Source: Alteromonas sp. ALT199
Lineage (GTDB): Bacteria; Pseudomonadota; Gammaproteobacteria; Enterobacterales; Alteromonadaceae
Direction of reading: 5' to 3'
DNA: 64,000 nt
NCBI RefSeq assembly: GCF_018619335.1
Contig: NZ_JAHHDX010000144.1
Span: 50,103 to 114,102 of the forward strand
Shown piece by piece: positions 26,943 through 37,315 of this stretch (position 1 is the stretch's first letter; each line of letters opens with the position of its first letter). A program made the position numbers and the translations under genes. A model generated the notes under the pieces. The model was not told where the DNA came from, did not search any database, and saw only the letters and a program-made list of their open reading frames with translations.

Positions 26943-27345
26943 TAAGCACTCCCTGTAGACGTATTTATACCTGCAGTAACACGCCGCGATTACGAAAGTT
27001 TTAAGTCTCGCTGAGTAGGTAATTAACTGCGCGGACTGGTATTACTTAAATGGTCGTTGTAATGAGTAAAGCATTAAACGCTATGCCTACGCAATACCGT
27101 GGCGTACTGATATTAGGAATATGCTGCGAGCATAAAATTTATTGTGGTGAACGAGTGCTTGTATGGTGTTGTGCGAAGTAGACGAGAGAGGGTAACGATA
27201 GCTACGCTGTAGACTAGCTATTGATGAAAAGCGCTATTCGTTAAAAGTGCTATACACTAAAGCTTCGTCGCGCGTTTAGCGTGAAGGAGGAAACGCGGAC
27301 AATAGAAAGAAAAACGGCGGTCAAATGACCGCCGTTTTTGAATTC
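26943..27345. other. Intergenic region
   Basis: 403 bases between the SurA-N-like gene (minus) and the cold-shock gene (minus, ending at 27346). It contains the cold-shock gene's terminator at 27311-27338. Nothing else stands out. Confidence 0.4.
27311..27338 (-). terminator. Terminator of the cold-shock gene
   Basis: A perfect 13-base-arm hairpin (AAAACGGCGGTCA / TGACCGCCGTTTT, 2-base loop) eight bases past the stop, giving a U-run in minus-strand RNA. Confidence 0.9.
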
Positions 27346-27555
27346 TTAGATAGCTTGCACGTTAGCAGCTTGAAGACCTTTTTGACCTTCTTCAACTTCA
27401 AATTCTACTCGCTGACCTTCTGGAAGCGTTTTGTAACCGTCAGAGATGATCGCACGGAAATGAACGAATACGTCCTTACCGCCGTTATCTTGAGTTAGAA
27501 AACCGTAACCTTTATCAGCGTTGAACCACTTAACTGTGCCTGTAACTTTAGACAT
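27346..27555 (-). CDS. CspA-family cold-shock protein
   Basis: A 69-residue single cold-shock-domain protein that binds single-stranded RNA/DNA and melts RNA structure. The start [20 protein letters not shown] contains RNP1 (KGYGFL), and RNP2 reads VFVHF. The run [20 protein letters not shown] and QKGLQAANV is typical. The nearly 300-base upstream region (27556-27848) could carry the long 5' leader common for cold-inducible csp genes, though I could not identify the cold-box with confidence. Confidence 0.95.
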   Translation of the reverse strand: MSKVTGTVKWFNADKGYGFLTQDNGGKDVFVHFRAIISDGYKTLPEGQRVEFEVEEGQKGLQAANVQAI

Positions 27556-27848
27556 GTCGTATAGACCTCAAATATCGTATTAAATTGCGCATAAGCGCGT
27601 GTAACTAAGTTCTTTAGAGTCTTTAAATTGGCGGAGTATTGGGTCTTACTTACGAATGGACAAACAACTTACAACAAATTACAGGGTAACTCGAGTGGTT
27701 TTACATATAGCAAATAATACAAAATCGCGTCTATTTAAAGACTTTGGCCAAAAGCCATGTCCACTATAACACTCTTCGGGACGATTACTATACAAATTAA
27801 TAGATAAACTACGGATTTCATAAATATTTCACCGCAGCGTAACAAAAA

Positions 27849-29477
27849 TCACAGCCCTTTTCGCCATGCCAAATACCAACAAATTGTACCGATTAAGCCT
27901 GTAATTGCAGGGAAATACCAAGATAAATCGTATATCGGCAGTATTGCTGACATTAGCATGAATGTAGCGCCTACAACGCTTAGATGAGTGGTCTGAGTTG
28001 TTTTCTTTTGCTCTTGAAGCAGTGCTAAATGCGCCCTTTTTTGCTGTAAAGGCAGGCGTTTCATCTGCTGTAAGCTATCGTATAAAAGATCAGGCATTTC
28101 GGGCAGCTTTTCTGACCAGAAAGGTAAATTGTCTTTTACTTTCCCCATCATAGCAGTAAACCCAATCTGCTCTTTCATCCAATTTTCAAGAAACGGTTTA
28201 GCGGTTTTCCATAAATCGAGCTGCGGGTAAAGTTGACGGCCCAGCCCCTCTATATACAGCAGTGTTTTTTGCAGCAACACAAGCTGAGGCTGCACCACCA
28301 TATTGAAACGGCGTGCGGTATTAAATAGCTGTAACAGCACGTTACCAAAAGATATTTCTGCTAAGGGCTTTTGGAAAATAGGTTCGCATACTGTGCGAAT
28401 GGCCATTTCAAACTCATCAATGTTGGTGTCTTGCGGCACCCAACCCGAGTCGGCGTGAAGCTGCGCCACTTTTCGGTAGTCGCGGTTGAAAAAGGCGATA
28501 AAGTTTTCGGCCAAATAGCGTTTATCTTCGCGATTAAGCGTACCCACAATGCCAAAGTCGATAGCGATATATTTCGGGTTTTCAGGATGTTCGGTAGATA
28601 CAAAGATATTGCCTGGGTGCATATCAGCATGGAAAAAGCTGTCGCGGAATACTTGGGTAAAAAACACTTCAACTCCGCGCTCCGCTAACTTCTTCATATT
28701 AGTGTTTTGGGTAAGCAAGGCATCGATATTTGAAATCGGCAGGCCGTAAATACGCTCCATAACCAGTACATTGCTGCGACAGTAGTCACTGTAAATTTTA
28801 GGTACATACAGCGCGTCAGAACCCTCAAAGTTACGCCCTAACTGAATACCGTTTGCAGATTCACGCAGTAAATCCAGCTCATCGACAATGGTCTTGCGGT
28901 ATTCCACAACCACTTCGACAGGACGAAGCCGTTTGCCATCCGGTAACCAGCGTTGAAGCACGTTAGCCAAACTAAATAACAGCTCCATGTCTGCCACAAT
29001 AGTTTCGCGAATGTCAGGACGCAGAACCTTTACTACCACATCTTCGTTGTTATGCTTTAACTTTGCCGCGTGAACTTGGGCGATAGAAGCGGATGCCAGC
29101 GGCGCTTTTTCAAATTCACTGAATAATTCGCTTAAATCAGAAAGCCCCAATGCTTGCTTGATAATGTCTTGTGCAGCGTCCGATGAAAACGGCGGAACTT
29201 TGTCTTGTAAACGGGCAAGTTCGTTAGCAATAGCAGGGGGAAGCAAGTCTCGGCGGGTAGAGAGCATCTGGCCGAATTTTATAAAAACAGGCCCCAGGTT
29301 TTGTAGCGCAAGGGTAATACGCTCGCCGGCTGACTTGCCCTTGTGCTTGTTTCGCACCCAGAAAATGGTATGACGCATAGCCCGCGCGTACCAGGGTAAC
29401 CACTTTGCTGGAATAAGTTCGTCTAAGCCGTGTTCCAACAATACCTTGTTAATTCGGTATAACCTAACAATACGCAT
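27849..29477 (-). CDS. ubiB: Ubiquinone biosynthesis regulatory ATPase/kinase UbiB
   Basis: A 542-residue atypical kinase (ABC1/ADCK/UbiB family) needed for coenzyme Q synthesis. Signature regions are [17 protein letters not shown] (the KxGQ motif), [16 protein letters not shown] (the Ala-rich loop replacing the P-loop), [12 protein letters not shown] (catalytic Lys), [12 protein letters not shown] and AIDFGIVG (DFG-like metal motif). Two C-terminal transmembrane segments at about 495-540 anchor it in the inner membrane. It is the last gene of the ubiE-ubiJ-ubiB operon, as in E. coli, starting 23 bases after ubiJ. Confidence 0.97.
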   Translation of the reverse strand: MRIVRLYRINKVLLEHGLDELIPAKWLPWYARAMRHTIFWVRNKHKGKSAGERITLALQNLGPVFIKFGQMLSTRRDLLPPAIANELARLQDKVPPFSSDAAQDIIKQALGLSDLSELFSEFEKAPLASASIAQVHAAKLKHNNEDVVVKVLRPDIRETIVADMELLFSLANVLQRWLPDGKRLRPVEVVVEYRKTIVDELDLLRESANGIQLGRNFEGSDALYVPKIYSDYCRSNVLVMERIYGLPISNIDALLTQNTNMKKLAERGVEVFFTQVFRDSFFHADMHPGNIFVSTEHPENPKYIAIDFGIVGTLNREDKRYLAENFIAFFNRDYRKVAQLHADSGWVPQDTNIDEFEMAIRTVCEPIFQKPLAEISFGNVLLQLFNTARRFNMVVQPQLVLLQKTLLYIEGLGRQLYPQLDLWKTAKPFLENWMKEQIGFTAMMGKVKDNLPFWSEKLPEMPDLLYDSLQQMKRLPLQQKRAHLALLQEQKKTTQTTHLSVVGATFMLMSAILPIYDLSWYFPAITGLIGTICWYLAWRKGL

Positions 29478-29500
29478 TTATGAGCCTGTTTCTCTCAATC

Positions 29501-30136
29501 TTACTTAAATTTTTCTTCTAGACGGCGCAGTCTCGCATCGGCACTTTCTGCTCGATCGCGAAGCGCATTAACTTCGTCACTAAAGTGCATGACCGCCAGT
29601 TTGTGTGCAGCAAGCTGCTTTTCTTCTACTACGGCGTTGCCGAATACTTTCGCCATGGACGCCAGTGCAGACATAGATTTTTCATGCACGGTTTTCACCG
29701 TTTTAACCGTCTGATGGGCAATAACATCGTTAGTCTTTTGTGCCAATAACTCTTCAATGTCGATATCGAGCTGCTGAAACAAGGCACTGACTTGCTGAGC
29801 AATATTTAGCTCACCTTCCAAAAAGAGGGCTTTTTGTTGAATAAGGCGAGTAAGTTGGCTGGTTTCTTTTAACTCTGGCAAGGTTTGTAGCGATGTTTTA
29901 ATACAGCAGTCTTTTGCTCCAAGCGACGCGACAGCATCTTCAAACGAGCCTTGTTCGCTGAGTACGTCGACACGGTCAGAAAACGACAATGTAATACCGT
30001 AAGGCAGCGGCGAGACAAACGCTGTAAGCCTAGCGCCATTAAGGGCTTTTAGCCTTTTTTTGCTGCCTTCATCTAAAGACAGCAGTTTATTTAGAGCCGA
30101 TTCAACCGTTGCGGTAACAAGCGCAGAAGCAGGCAT
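29501..30136 (-). CDS. ubiJ: Ubiquinone biosynthesis accessory factor UbiJ
   Basis: A 211-residue protein with an SCP2-like lipid-binding domain at about 15-115 and a C-terminal coiled coil ending in ALRDRAESADARLRRLEEKF. UbiJ works with UbiK in the soluble Ubi complex that holds the hydrophobic intermediates. Its start codon overlaps the ubiE stop by one base, showing translational coupling. Position between ubiE and ubiB is diagnostic. Confidence 0.93.
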   Translation of the reverse strand: MPASALVTATVESALNKLLSLDEGSKKRLKALNGARLTAFVSPLPYGITLSFSDRVDVLSEQGSFEDAVASLGAKDCCIKTSLQTLPELKETSQLTRLIQQKALFLEGELNIAQQVSALFQQLDIDIEELLAQKTNDVIAHQTVKTVKTVHEKSMSALASMAKVFGNAVVEEKQLAAHKLAVMHFSDEVNALRDRAESADARLRRLEEKFK

Positions 30137-30933
30137 TAAAACTTGTAACCTCTGTGCAGAGCCACGATACCGCCAGTAAGGTTCTGGTAATCACATTGTT
30201 CAAAGCCAGCTTGTTCAAACATACCCTTTAGGGTTTCTTGATCTGGGTGCATACGAATGCTTTCTGCCAAGTATTGGTAGCTTTCTGCATCGTTTGCCAC
30301 CAGCTGTCCCATTTTGGGCAAAATATGAAACGAATACATGTCGTAAAGTTTGCTTAACTGCTCTGACGTGGGCTTAGAAAACTCTAAAACCAGTAAGCGA
30401 CCACCGGGTTTTAACACGCGGAAAATAGAATTTAGCGCGTTTTGCTTTTCTGTTACGTTTCGAAGACCAAATGCCATGGTTACCACATCGAAATGGTTGT
30501 CAGGAAATGGTAGCGCCTCTGCGTCGGCTTGCACATAATCAATATTACTGACCAAGCCACGGTCGCGCAGTTTATCACGGCCCACTTTCAGCATAGACAA
30601 GTTTATATCAGCAAGGGTTACACGCCCCGTTGGACCAACCAAGCGCGAAAACTTAGCGGTTAAATCGCCAGTGCCACCGGCAATATCCAACACCCTATTA
30701 CCTGCGCGCACACCGCTGCAGTCAATGGTAAAACGCTTCCATAAACGATGTACTCCCATCGACATAAAGTCGTTCATTACGTCGTACTTCGCAGCAACAG
30801 AGTCAAAAACATTAGCAACTAAAGAGGCCTTCTGCCCTTTATCTACCTGTTTGAAACCAAAGTGTGTCGTATGCTCGGTAGCATTGTCGATTGCAGAGTC
30901 TGCTTGCGTAGCGGGAGTTTGATTGTCGCTCAT
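30136..30933 (-). CDS. ubiE: Ubiquinone/menaquinone C-methyltransferase UbiE
   Basis: A 265-residue SAM-dependent methyltransferase that adds the C-methyl group in ubiquinone (and menaquinone) synthesis. It has the UbiE signatures [19 protein letters not shown] and [20 protein letters not shown] motif I as [20 protein letters not shown], and the C-terminal [15 protein letters not shown]. An N-terminal extension of about 20 residues ([20 protein letters not shown]) is longer than in E. coli. It is the first gene of ubiEJB. Confidence 0.97.
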   Translation of the reverse strand: MSDNQTPATQADSAIDNATEHTTHFGFKQVDKGQKASLVANVFDSVAAKYDVMNDFMSMGVHRLWKRFTIDCSGVRAGNRVLDIAGGTGDLTAKFSRLVGPTGRVTLADINLSMLKVGRDKLRDRGLVSNIDYVQADAEALPFPDNHFDVVTMAFGLRNVTEKQNALNSIFRVLKPGGRLLVLEFSKPTSEQLSKLYDMYSFHILPKMGQLVANDAESYQYLAESIRMHPDQETLKGMFEQAGFEQCDYQNLTGGIVALHRGYKF

Positions 30934-31055
30934 GACAGTCCTGTAATTTGAATATTTTTATTGATGCCGAAGTGTATAGGATTGTTTGCTCAAGCAAAAG
31001 CTTTATGCCCGAGTCTCTCCTGATGTAAATCTAGTCTTCGACCAAGACATTAACA

Positions 31056-31076
31056 GAGCCTACAAAGTGCAGGCTC
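31056..31076 (-). terminator. Possible terminator after the prlC-tag operon
   Basis: GAGCCTACA and TGCAGGCTC pair with one mismatch around AAG, 31 bases past the glycosylase stop on the minus strand. The tail is only moderately T-rich. Confidence 0.45.
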
Positions 31077-31106
31077 GCCAATAAAGAATACTAAAGCAGT
31101 CTCGTT

Positions 31107-31820
31107 CTAGGCTACCTGATTGTTTGTGCCCCAGCTGTAGGCAACAATAGCACTAATCTCTTGCAACGAACGGCCGCTTTCCTCATGCCATTGCGCAAAC
31201 GCGGCATTGGCCGCCGACAGCGACTTTTTCGATGTTAATCCACCATCGACAATCTCGTTTTTGCGCAGGTAATCTTCTACATCACGAGAGAACAAGAAAG
31301 TATCAATGCCTAATGCACGGAGCATGTATGGGCCAGTGTTTCCGCCTAGTCGCGCACCGCGCTTTTTTAAAAACGTCCAAAGCTCGGTGATATTGTCTTT
31401 ATCAAAGCCTGCTACAAATTTGCCAAAACTTCCGTGCTCCATAGCAACGTCTTTAATCATCATGGCATTGTCGCGTACCGTCATCACTTTTTTATAGTTA
31501 CGAACTATTCGCTTGTCTGACGATTTCTGCTCTAGCATTTCATCAGGCATTAGCAACACTTTATCGACGTTGAAGCCAAAAAACACGGTTTCAAAATCTG
31601 GCCACTTTTGCTCTATGACTCGCCATACAAAACCAGATTTAAAGACTTGCTTAGTCATAGCAGCTAGAAAGCGGTTATCGGGTATAGCTTCAGTTTCAGT
31701 TTTTGAAAGCGGTGCCTGAAGCATTGCCTCAAGCACCTTTTCACCGCCTTTACGCTTGCACGCTCGGCGGTAAATTGATTGAAAAGACTCTGCCTTAAAC
31801 TCTGACGTATTCCCTGCCAT
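31107..31820 (-). CDS. DNA-3-methyladenine glycosylase I family protein (Tag-like)
   Basis: A 237-residue protein using ATG 31820, which AGGTG precedes; an in-frame GTG two codons upstream abuts the prlC stop. The sequence fits the helix-hairpin-helix Tag family (Pfam Adenine_glyco): FLAAMTKQVFKSGFVWRVIE, then KWPDFETVFFGFNVDKVLLM, RIVRNYKKVMTVRDNAMMIK and LGGNTGPYMLRALGIDTFLF. Tag excises 3-methyladenine from DNA. Classical Tag has conserved zinc-ligand cysteines and histidines that I do not see here, so this is a distant branch and the substrate is uncertain. It lies directly after prlC, probably in one transcript. Confidence 0.75.
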   Translation of the reverse strand: MAGNTSEFKAESFQSIYRRACKRKGGEKVLEAMLQAPLSKTETEAIPDNRFLAAMTKQVFKSGFVWRVIEQKWPDFETVFFGFNVDKVLLMPDEMLEQKSSDKRIVRNYKKVMTVRDNAMMIKDVAMEHGSFGKFVAGFDKDNITELWTFLKKRGARLGGNTGPYMLRALGIDTFLFSRDVEDYLRKNEIVDGGLTSKKSLSAANAAFAQWHEESGRSLQEISAIVAYSWGTNNQVA

Positions 31821-31826
31821 AGACAC

Positions 31827-33863
31827 CTAGCCTTTAATACCACTATGACGAAGCAAGGCATCTACTTTTGGCTCGCGCCCTCTAAAAGCAACAAATAGGT
31901 CCATCGGCGGCTTACTACCACCCATTTCTAGAATGTTCTCTAAAAAGGCTTTGCCTGTGTCGCGATTGAAGATGCCATCTTCTTCAAACTTACTATAGGC
32001 ATCGGCAGAAAGGACTTCAGCCCACTTATAGCTGTAATAGCCCGCTGCATACCCACCTGCAAAAATGTGTCCGAAACCGTTTTGAAAGCGATTGAACGAG
32101 GGAGGAATTACCACGGCAACTTCTTCGCGCACCTTATCTAATGTGCCCTGCACGTCTACTTCACTACCCTTTTCACTGTGCAGTAAGAAATCGAATAGAC
32201 TGAATTCAAGTTGACGAACCATCTGCATAGCAGATTGATAATCACGAGCGGCAAGCATGCGGTCGAGCAAATCAGCAGGTAGTGGCTCACCTGTTTCGTA
32301 GTGACCAGAAATAAAGTTTAGGGCGTCTTCTTCCCAGCACCAGTTCTCTAAGAACTGACTTGGTAGTTCAACAGCATCCCACGGCACACCGTTAATGCCA
32401 GATACACCGGCTACGCGCATTTTTGTAAGCATGTGATGAATTCCATGCCCAAACTCGTGGAACAAGGTTACCACTTCATCGTGAGTAAATAGCGCAGGCT
32501 TATCACCCACTGGCGCATTGAAATTGCAGGTAAGGTACGCAACGGGAAGCTGTAACTCGCCAACCATTTTTTCGCGACGTACGCGGCATTCATCCATCCA
32601 TGCCCCGCCACGTTTTTTAGCGCGTGCGTACAAGTCTAGGTAAAAGCTACCACGCAATGCGTCGGCATCGTCAGTTATAGTGAAATAACGCACATCTTTA
32701 TGCCAGGTGTCGATGCCAGGCTGCTCAATAATTTTCAAACCGTATAGGCGATGTACTACTTCAAACAGACCTGATAGCACTTTGTCTTCAGGGAAATAAG
32801 GGCGAAGCATTTCATCAGAAATGGTGTACTTCTCTTGCTTCAATTTTTCGCTGTAATACGGTAAATCCCACGCTGCTAGCTCGATAACACCATGCTTGTC
32901 TTTGGCATACACTTTTACCTCTTCAAGCTCTTTTTCTGCCTGAGGTTTAGACTTAGCTGCTAAATCACGTAAGAAGCCTATAACCTGATCGGTAGAATCT
33001 GCCATTTTGGTAGCCAGTGAACGCTCTGCATAACTTGCAAAACCTAATAATTCAGCAAGCTCAGTACGCAGCGTTAAGGTCTGTTTAATAATGTCGGTGT
33101 TATCCCACTTACCAGCATTTGGCCCTTGGTCTGACGCCTTGGTTGAATAGGCGCGATACATTTCTTCGCGAAGTTCACGATTATCGGCGTAAAGCATAAC
33201 AGGCAAATAAGAAGGAATATCCAGCGTGAACAACCAACCTTGCAAGTCTTTTTGATGCGCAGCTTGCGCTGCTGCTTCAAGGGCTGACTCTGGCATACCG
33301 GCGAGTTCAGATTCATCGGTAATGTGTTTGGTCCAGCCCATGGTGGCGTCCATCACATTATTGGAAAAGGTTGATGATAGCTCGCTAAGCTTTGCCTGAA
33401 TCTCTGCAAAACGTTTCTTTTGTTCTGCTGGCAACGCAACACCTGAAAGCGTAAAGTCACGTACCGCGTTCTCAATGACTTTCTGCTGTTCTTCGCTTAA
33501 GGTTTCATACTCGTCAGACGCTTTAAGTGAAGCATAAGCATTGTAAAGGCCTTCGTGCTGGCCTACCCAAGTACCGTATTCAGATAAAAGCGGCAAACAC
33601 GCATCATGCGCCTCTCGCAATTCATCGCTGCTTACTACGCTGTTCATATGCGACACAGGTGAAAACATTTTGCTTAAACGGTCGTCCACCTCTTCAAGGC
33701 GTAATACTAAATTCTTGTAAGAGTAATCTTTCGACGCTACGACCTCTTCTATTTCATTTTTACAAGCTTCAATGGCTTTTTCGATAGAAGGCTTTATAGA
33801 GTTTGGCTCAATAGCAGAAAAAATTGGTAGCCCATCTACCATCTCAATTGCAGGGGTTGTCAT
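31827..33863 (-). CDS. prlC: Oligopeptidase A
   Basis: A 678-residue M3 zinc metallopeptidase that degrades short peptides, including cleaved signal peptides, in the cytoplasm. The active site is TLFHEFGHGIHHML (H-E-x-x-H), with the third ligand Glu in WDAVELPSQFLENW. The start is placed at MTTPAIEMVDGLPIFSAIEP (ATG 33863) because the resulting length matches E. coli PrlC (680); the frame is open 16 codons further upstream to 33911. The Tag-like gene follows directly after its stop. Confidence 0.96.
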   Translation of the reverse strand: MTTPAIEMVDGLPIFSAIEPNSIKPSIEKAIEACKNEIEEVVASKDYSYKNLVLRLEEVDDRLSKMFSPVSHMNSVVSSDELREAHDACLPLLSEYGTWVGQHEGLYNAYASLKASDEYETLSEEQQKVIENAVRDFTLSGVALPAEQKKRFAEIQAKLSELSSTFSNNVMDATMGWTKHITDESELAGMPESALEAAAQAAHQKDLQGWLFTLDIPSYLPVMLYADNRELREEMYRAYSTKASDQGPNAGKWDNTDIIKQTLTLRTELAELLGFASYAERSLATKMADSTDQVIGFLRDLAAKSKPQAEKELEEVKVYAKDKHGVIELAAWDLPYYSEKLKQEKYTISDEMLRPYFPEDKVLSGLFEVVHRLYGLKIIEQPGIDTWHKDVRYFTITDDADALRGSFYLDLYARAKKRGGAWMDECRVRREKMVGELQLPVAYLTCNFNAPVGDKPALFTHDEVVTLFHEFGHGIHHMLTKMRVAGVSGINGVPWDAVELPSQFLENWCWEEDALNFISGHYETGEPLPADLLDRMLAARDYQSAMQMVRQLEFSLFDFLLHSEKGSEVDVQGTLDKVREEVAVVIPPSFNRFQNGFGHIFAGGYAAGYYSYKWAEVLSADAYSKFEEDGIFNRDTGKAFLENILEMGGSKPPMDLFVAFRGREPKVDALLRHSGIKG

Positions 33864-34149
33864 AATCTTTTTCACTCTTAATACGTTGATAGAATAATCA
33901 TGGGGTTTCACTGACTAAAAGCAAGCTATTGTTTAAGGCACTATTGACCTATTTTGAACTTACTCCTAGTGTTAGTGCACGGATCACATAAGTGACATGT
34001 TACTAAGAGTCCCCTTCCCTTTAAAAAATTAAGACACGTGCTAAGCCACAAGGCTATGTCACAAATGTCGTATTTCATCCTTTTGTCTACTTTGTCTCCT
34101 AGTGATGCAGCGTCTATAATCTTGTTTAATAAATCTACAAGGCACAGAC

Positions 34150-34710
34150 ATGAAAACGTTAACGTCAGGCGAGATAGCATCGTACTGCGATGTAAATCTT
34201 CGCACTGTAATTCGATGGATAGAAAGCGGGAAGCTCAAAGGCTTCAAACTTCCGGGGCGCGGTAATAATCGCGTCCTCGTTGAAGACTTTATAGAATTTC
34301 TTGAACGTCATGACATGCCCATCCCAAGTGCGCTTAAAGGGGTCGCATCGCCTTCAATTCTTATCGTAGACGATGAAATGCCAGTAGCTAAATCTATCCA
34401 GCGGGTAGCGAGGCGAGCGGGTTTTGATTCCTACATTGCAACCGGAGGATTTCAAGCTGGAATCATGCTAAGTCAATACGATCCCAAGGTCATGACGCTT
34501 GACTTAAGCATGCCGGGCATGGATGGCTATAGTGTAATCGACTTCACCCGCGAACAAAGCAAGTACAGAGATTTAAAAATTATTGTTATCTCTGCGTTAG
34601 ATGACATAAGTCTTGAACGTGCGCTAGAAATAGGCGCTGATGCTACGCTTCAAAAACCATTTTCTAACCATGATTTGACGAATGTGCTAGAGCAATTCAT
34701 GTCGATGTAG
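34150..34710 (+). CDS. Excisionase-type HTH fused to a receiver domain
   Basis: A 186-residue response regulator with reversed domain order. Residues 1-52 are a MerR/excisionase-like winged HTH: MKTLTSGEIASYCDVNLRTV, IRWIESGKLKGFKLPGRGNN and RVLVEDFIEFLERH. Residues 68-186 are a receiver with ILIVDDE, the phosphoacceptor D118 in TLDLSMPGMDG, and KPFSNHDLT. Most response regulators carry the output domain C-terminally. It precedes a PhnD-like sensor protein and a histidine kinase by one short gap, so it is likely the transcriptional output of that kinase. Confidence 0.85.
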   Translation: MKTLTSGEIASYCDVNLRTVIRWIESGKLKGFKLPGRGNNRVLVEDFIEFLERHDMPIPSALKGVASPSILIVDDEMPVAKSIQRVARRAGFDSYIATGGFQAGIMLSQYDPKVMTLDLSMPGMDGYSVIDFTREQSKYRDLKIIVISALDDISLERALEIGADATLQKPFSNHDLTNVLEQFMSM

Positions 34711-34733
34711 TCTATACGGAGAAAGGATTTACT

Positions 34734-35558
34734 ATGTCTTGGGCAGCAAAATGCGTTTTATTAATTTTATGTTTCAACGTTATCGCACTCCCTTCAAGCG
34801 CTAAACCGCTGACTTTTGCAGTTGTCCCTCAGCAGTCGGCTAAGAAAATGGCTGAGAAATGGCAACCGTTAATCGATTACGTGAGTAATTTCACTGGTCA
34901 CAGCATAGAATTTAAAACGGCGAAAGACATACCAACCTTTGAAGCTAATCTAGCGAATGGTCTCTACGATATAGCCTATATGAACCCTTACCATTTCGTT
35001 GTATTTAATGGATCTGTCGGCTACCGTGCGCTTGCTCATCAAGGAGACAAAAAAATCCGCGGAATCATTGTCGTCAATGAAGAGAGTCCAATTCAATCGC
35101 TATCAGATTTAAACGGCGCCGAAATTGCATTTCCCGCACCAGCGGCTTTTGCTGCAACCATAATTACCAGTGCTTATCTTCGCAAAAACAACATTGCGTT
35201 TATTCCCCGCTATGTCAATTCACACGATTCAGTGTACTTGTCGGTGCAACGTAAATTTTTTAAAGCGGGCGGCGGCATTTATCGCACACTGAACACCTCA
35301 CCCGAATCGGTAAAAGGCACCCTTCGCGTGCTGTGGGAAAGTGAAAACTACACGCCTCACCCTATAGCTACGCATCCAAATATGGCACAAGATGATAGAC
35401 AAGCTATTCTTAATGCATTGATTGCATTGTCTAATGACAGCAGTAAGTCTTCAATCCTTAGTAAAATGGGGTTCAGTAGATTTGTTGCATCTAACGACAA
35501 TGATTGGGACGACGTTAGGGCACTGGGTATTGCATCGCTCTCAAGACCACACCTATGA
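34734..35558 (+). CDS. PhnD-like periplasmic substrate-binding protein
   Basis: A 274-residue exported protein (signal peptide ending near LPSSAKP) of the phosphate/phosphite/phosphonate-binding family: LTFAVVPQQSAKKMAEKWQP, LANGLYDIAYMNPYHFVVFN, IKTLSDLNG-like SPIQSLSDLNGAEIAFPAPA and AFAATIITSAYLRKNN. The absence of ABC transporter genes and the 4-base overlap with a histidine kinase gene (ATGA at 35555-35558) suggest that it presents ligand to the kinase. Ligand unknown; PhnD-like proteins with kinases are not restricted to phosphonates. Confidence 0.85.
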   Translation: MSWAAKCVLLILCFNVIALPSSAKPLTFAVVPQQSAKKMAEKWQPLIDYVSNFTGHSIEFKTAKDIPTFEANLANGLYDIAYMNPYHFVVFNGSVGYRALAHQGDKKIRGIIVVNEESPIQSLSDLNGAEIAFPAPAAFAATIITSAYLRKNNIAFIPRYVNSHDSVYLSVQRKFFKAGGGIYRTLNTSPESVKGTLRVLWESENYTPHPIATHPNMAQDDRQAILNALIALSNDSSKSSILSKMGFSRFVASNDNDWDDVRALGIASLSRPHL

Positions 35559-37249
35559 GAATTAAGCACATGAAGCTGTCACTAAGGTTTAAAACGATAA
35601 CTGGGATAGCCAGTATTGCAGCACTCCTGCTACTGGTTCTTATCGTGACAGTATTTCAGTTATTGAATGACCTTGTAGACAGTAACATTAAAAAGTCTGC
35701 AGACACCACGGTGTCTCTATTTGTTTCGACGACGAAAAACGCTTTTCTAAGTTACGATTTGGCTTCACTTGATGCCGATGTGTCTGAGATTTTAACCAAC
35801 CCTAACATCTCGTACGTCAGGGTTAAGGACAAGCTCGGCAATGTGTTTGTAGAAAAAGGTGATGACAGCGCGTTTGGTCGACCTTTCAAGGCTGATATTT
35901 CGGTGTCAAATGCCGACGATGGCGTTTACGACACCCGCGCACCTATTACTGTCAACGACACCCTTTATGGTTATGTTGAAATTGGATTAAACATTGCTTC
36001 TGTAACCGAATCGGTCTCAAGGGTAAGAAACTGGACAGTCTCGCTGGCTATAATGGAATTCATTTTAGTTGGTTTGTGTTCTTACCTTTTAGGTTCGTTT
36101 TTAATGTCTCAGCTACATCGTCTTCTTAAGGGTGCTAAACATCTAGCTGAAGCGGTAAAGCACAATGACTACAAGGATGTCTTTATTCCCGTCCGGGGTA
36201 GAGATGAACTAAGCGAACTTGCCGAAGCCTTCAATCAACTTGTTGAGCGCCTTAAAGAAGAATACGAACAGCGCCAACGTGCTCAGGACGAGTTAAAAGA
36301 ACTCAACACGCTTCTTGAAGAAAAAGTAAAAGATAGAACAGCATTGCTTAATCAGAAAAATTACCAACTAGTAGAAGCGAATAAAGACTTGAAGGAAACT
36401 CAAGTACAACTTCTTCAGGCTGAAAAAATGGCGTCTGTTGGGCAGCTTGCAGCTGGGGTTGCTCACGAAATAAACAACCCAATAGGTTTTGTAAGCAGCA
36501 ACATTTCAACACTTAGTGAATATGTTGCAACTTATCAAGTGATCTTCTCACAAATTCAAGTAGTTTTAGACGAGAAGGATGAGAATAAACGTGCTGTTGC
36601 CCTGGCTGATTTAGAAAAAATGCAGGGCAATCGAGATATGACCTTTATCAATGAAGACATTTCTGACTTATTAGTAGATTCACGCGAAGGCTTACAGCGC
36701 GTTGCTGAAATAGTTAAAGGTCTTAAGTTGTTTTCTCGCGTTGATAGCGAGCAAATGCAAAAACATAATATTAACGACTGTGTACGTACCACGTTGGCCA
36801 TGGTCAACAATCAACTGAAATATATATGTACGGTTGAAACGCACTTGGGAAAAATTCCGGATGTAGAAATGAACGTCGGAAAAATATCTCAAGTTATCAC
36901 CAATCTACTTATTAACGCTGGTCAAGCCATAGAAGCAACCAACAAAAATGGAAAAATAATAATCACTAGCTGCACAGTGGGGGAATTTGTTGAACTCAGC
37001 ATAGAAGATTCCGGCTGTGGAATTCCGCCAAGTCACCTCGATAAATTGTTTAATCCATTTTTCACTACAAAACCAGAAGGACAAGGTACAGGGTTGGGCC
37101 TTTCAATTTCATTCGGTATCGCGCAAGAACACGGTGGAACGCTATCTGCAGCCAGCACCGAAGGAAACGGCAGTACGTTTACCCTATCTATTCCTATCAA
37201 CCCCGTTTCTAAAGACTCACAAGATAACAGTGGGGTAAATGATGCGTAG
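35555..37249 (+). CDS. Membrane sensor histidine kinase
   Basis: A 564-residue kinase. TM1 is at about 14-38, a periplasmic domain lies at about 40-160, and TM2 at about 163-183 (SLAIMEFILVGLCSYLLGSF). HAMP (about 185-238) leads into a coiled coil (about 238-290). The HisKA-like motif ASVGQLAAGVAHEINNPIGF places the phosphoacceptor at H304, and the HATPase has NLLINAGQAIE (N box), DSGCGIP (G1) and GQGTGLGLSISFG (G2). It overlaps the PhnD-like gene and precedes a receiver-HD protein, so it probably phosphorylates that protein and/or the HTH-receiver upstream. Confidence 0.92.
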   Translation: MRIKHMKLSLRFKTITGIASIAALLLLVLIVTVFQLLNDLVDSNIKKSADTTVSLFVSTTKNAFLSYDLASLDADVSEILTNPNISYVRVKDKLGNVFVEKGDDSAFGRPFKADISVSNADDGVYDTRAPITVNDTLYGYVEIGLNIASVTESVSRVRNWTVSLAIMEFILVGLCSYLLGSFLMSQLHRLLKGAKHLAEAVKHNDYKDVFIPVRGRDELSELAEAFNQLVERLKEEYEQRQRAQDELKELNTLLEEKVKDRTALLNQKNYQLVEANKDLKETQVQLLQAEKMASVGQLAAGVAHEINNPIGFVSSNISTLSEYVATYQVIFSQIQVVLDEKDENKRAVALADLEKMQGNRDMTFINEDISDLLVDSREGLQRVAEIVKGLKLFSRVDSEQMQKHNINDCVRTTLAMVNNQLKYICTVETHLGKIPDVEMNVGKISQVITNLLINAGQAIEATNKNGKIIITSCTVGEFVELSIEDSGCGIPPSHLDKLFNPFFTTKPEGQGTGLGLSISFGIAQEHGGTLSAASTEGNGSTFTLSIPINPVSKDSQDNSGVNDA

Positions 37250-37315
37250 AGTAATAGCACCAGATAATGCCATTGCATGTGATAGTTGCTACTTCGCCTA
37301 TAAGGATAATTTTTT

